The notes under the pieces were generated by a model. That model worked only from the letters and a program-made list of their open reading frames with translations. It made no database searches and was not told the origin of the DNA. The translations under genes and the position numbers were made by a program. From Paulinella micropora (lineage: Eukaryota; Cercozoa; Imbricatea; Euglyphida), in assembly GCA_009731375.1 (NCBI GenBank), contig BJOX01000266.1:465922-504869 (forward strand): a stretch of 38,948 nt of DNA, in the 5' to 3' direction. Positions 38,092 through 38,948 of the stretch are shown piece after piece. Each line of letters starts with the position of its first letter. Position 1 is the first letter of the stretch.

Positions 38092-38948
38092 ACATAATCA
38101 GTGCTCCACTGATTCATGAGACGGGACCTTTTACTGAGAGAAGCTCTCTCACCACGCTCACGGCTCTTGGCTCGGGGTGGCCTCTGGTATCACTCGGGGT
38201 GCGGGGGGTGGGGGTTATCTGAGGGAGGGGGTTGGGCTCAGTGGGTCACTGGACAGGTTGGTTAACTAAACTACTGTCGGTATGAGTGGGTACGAAGGCG
38301 AGAGGCCCCACACATTTCCACAAGCCTTGAAATCACTCAACTGCCACAGTAGCGACTGCCTGGACGCGGGGCTCCTGACTCACCCTCTCTCCCAGAACCC
38401 CTCGTGCTCACTTTGCGGATGCCATGGGGATGCTCTGGCGGAGGGTCGGGACGTGTTGGGTGCATGTGACCGGGCCTGTCACTTAGTGTTCTCGGTAGAT
38501 GACTCTTTTGTAGCTTCTATCGGACGCAGGGTGGCTTGCCACGACACCTCAATGATGCATAGTACGTCACGTCTCTGGCCTGGTTACGGGGGCGGGTAAC
38601 TGAGGCGGGTTCCTGAAGGCTGGTTACGGAAGCTATGTTATTCTTGTTGGGTTCCTGGCTATGTTATTGTTGTTGGGTTCCTGGCTGCTATGTTATTGTT
38701 GTTGGGTTCCTGGCGGCGTACATGTTTATGCTTTTTAAGGGTTGAGCTTTAAATAACCCCACTCGGGTCTTCTTTTATCGAGCTCACCACTCGGTGGATG
38801 GAGGCCTGGGGTAGACTTATACGATGTTTTTGATGCTAGGTTCCGTCTCCAGGGATTCGACTGGCATCGCTGCTTTGCCTCACCGCACTGCCTCACCCAC
38901 ACATCCACGCTGGCACACTGTTTCTCCTCTTGCTCTTGTACCTATGTC
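38092..38948. other. unique G/C-richer sequence, no gene recognised
   Basis: A 105-codon plus frame at 38282-38599 (MSGYEGERPHTF..., with a Cys cluster CSLCGCHGDALAEG) has no recognised domain, splice context or neighbour. A ~29-bp unit (CTATGTTATTGTTGTTGGGT + tcctgg) repeats three times at 38632-38715. It could be a remnant of a retroelement. Confidence 0.3.

Noticed and set aside
38282-38599. 105-codon plus-strand frame with a Cys cluster
   Set aside because: No recognisable family, start context or splice sites; listed only as unresolved sequence.

Overview
The window is nuclear DNA of a eukaryote: genes are split by GT-AG introns, mobile elements are dense, there is a short interstitial TTAGGG-type telomeric tract, and more than half of the sequence is microsatellite or minisatellite. 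Nothing fixes the species. Large protein-coding DNA transposons, introner-like introns and swollen simple repeats would fit a free-living alga or protist, but this is inference. The assembly has nine N gaps, several next to poly-G or poly-C runs.

Layout. (1) 1-1.7 kb: 3' end of an ordinary, apparently intact gene on + (three phase-0 exons), with introns made almost entirely of CT/GT and GATA-type repeats. (2) 2-3.2 kb: a TA-flanked MITE and a foldback element. (3) About 3.5-16.9 kb: the most interesting part, a probable large, decayed DNA transposon. It has two divergent multi-exon genes. The minus-strand gene (4.8-9.0 kb) carries a DUF7869/DDE-transposase-like core. The plus-strand gene (9.46-15.86 kb) reads as AT-hook, acidic linker, ParB-like domain, helical region and permuted (motif IV before motif I) DNA methyltransferase. 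Both genes contain several frameshifts. Related sequence blocks in opposite orientation and strong hairpins lie on both flanks. (4) Thirteen copies of a ~52-60 bp palindromic element lie only between 4.48 and 17.17 kb. Two are essentially complete introns and six more lie in apparent introns, which is how introners behave. One clean copy is bounded by a 2-bp GG duplication that splicing would remove exactly. (5) 17.8-18.9 kb: second copies of the MITE and of the foldback element.

(6) 19-38 kb is a repeat landscape. Family R1 (four copies, AAT-bounded) and family R2 (two copies) are arranged as mirror images at 21.9-25.1 kb and 35.1-37.6 kb. Between them lie CT, GA, GATA, CATA, GTA and GAA arrays, several minisatellites, and scattered minus-strand exons of an acidic Glu/Lys-rich protein (27.6-31.3 kb, possibly to 33.6 kb), including an amplified exon. 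A plus-strand fragment at 33.0-33.36 kb is the C-terminal tail of a non-LTR retrotransposon polyprotein, and 37.71-37.79 kb holds a tRNA-like SINE head. The last 0.85 kb has no recognisable gene.

How it fits together: the central cassette looks like an element that once encoded its own transposase-like protein and a DNA-binding/DNA-methylating partner. It now seems inactive and has been colonised by, or has always carried, a very short palindromic element that sits in introns.
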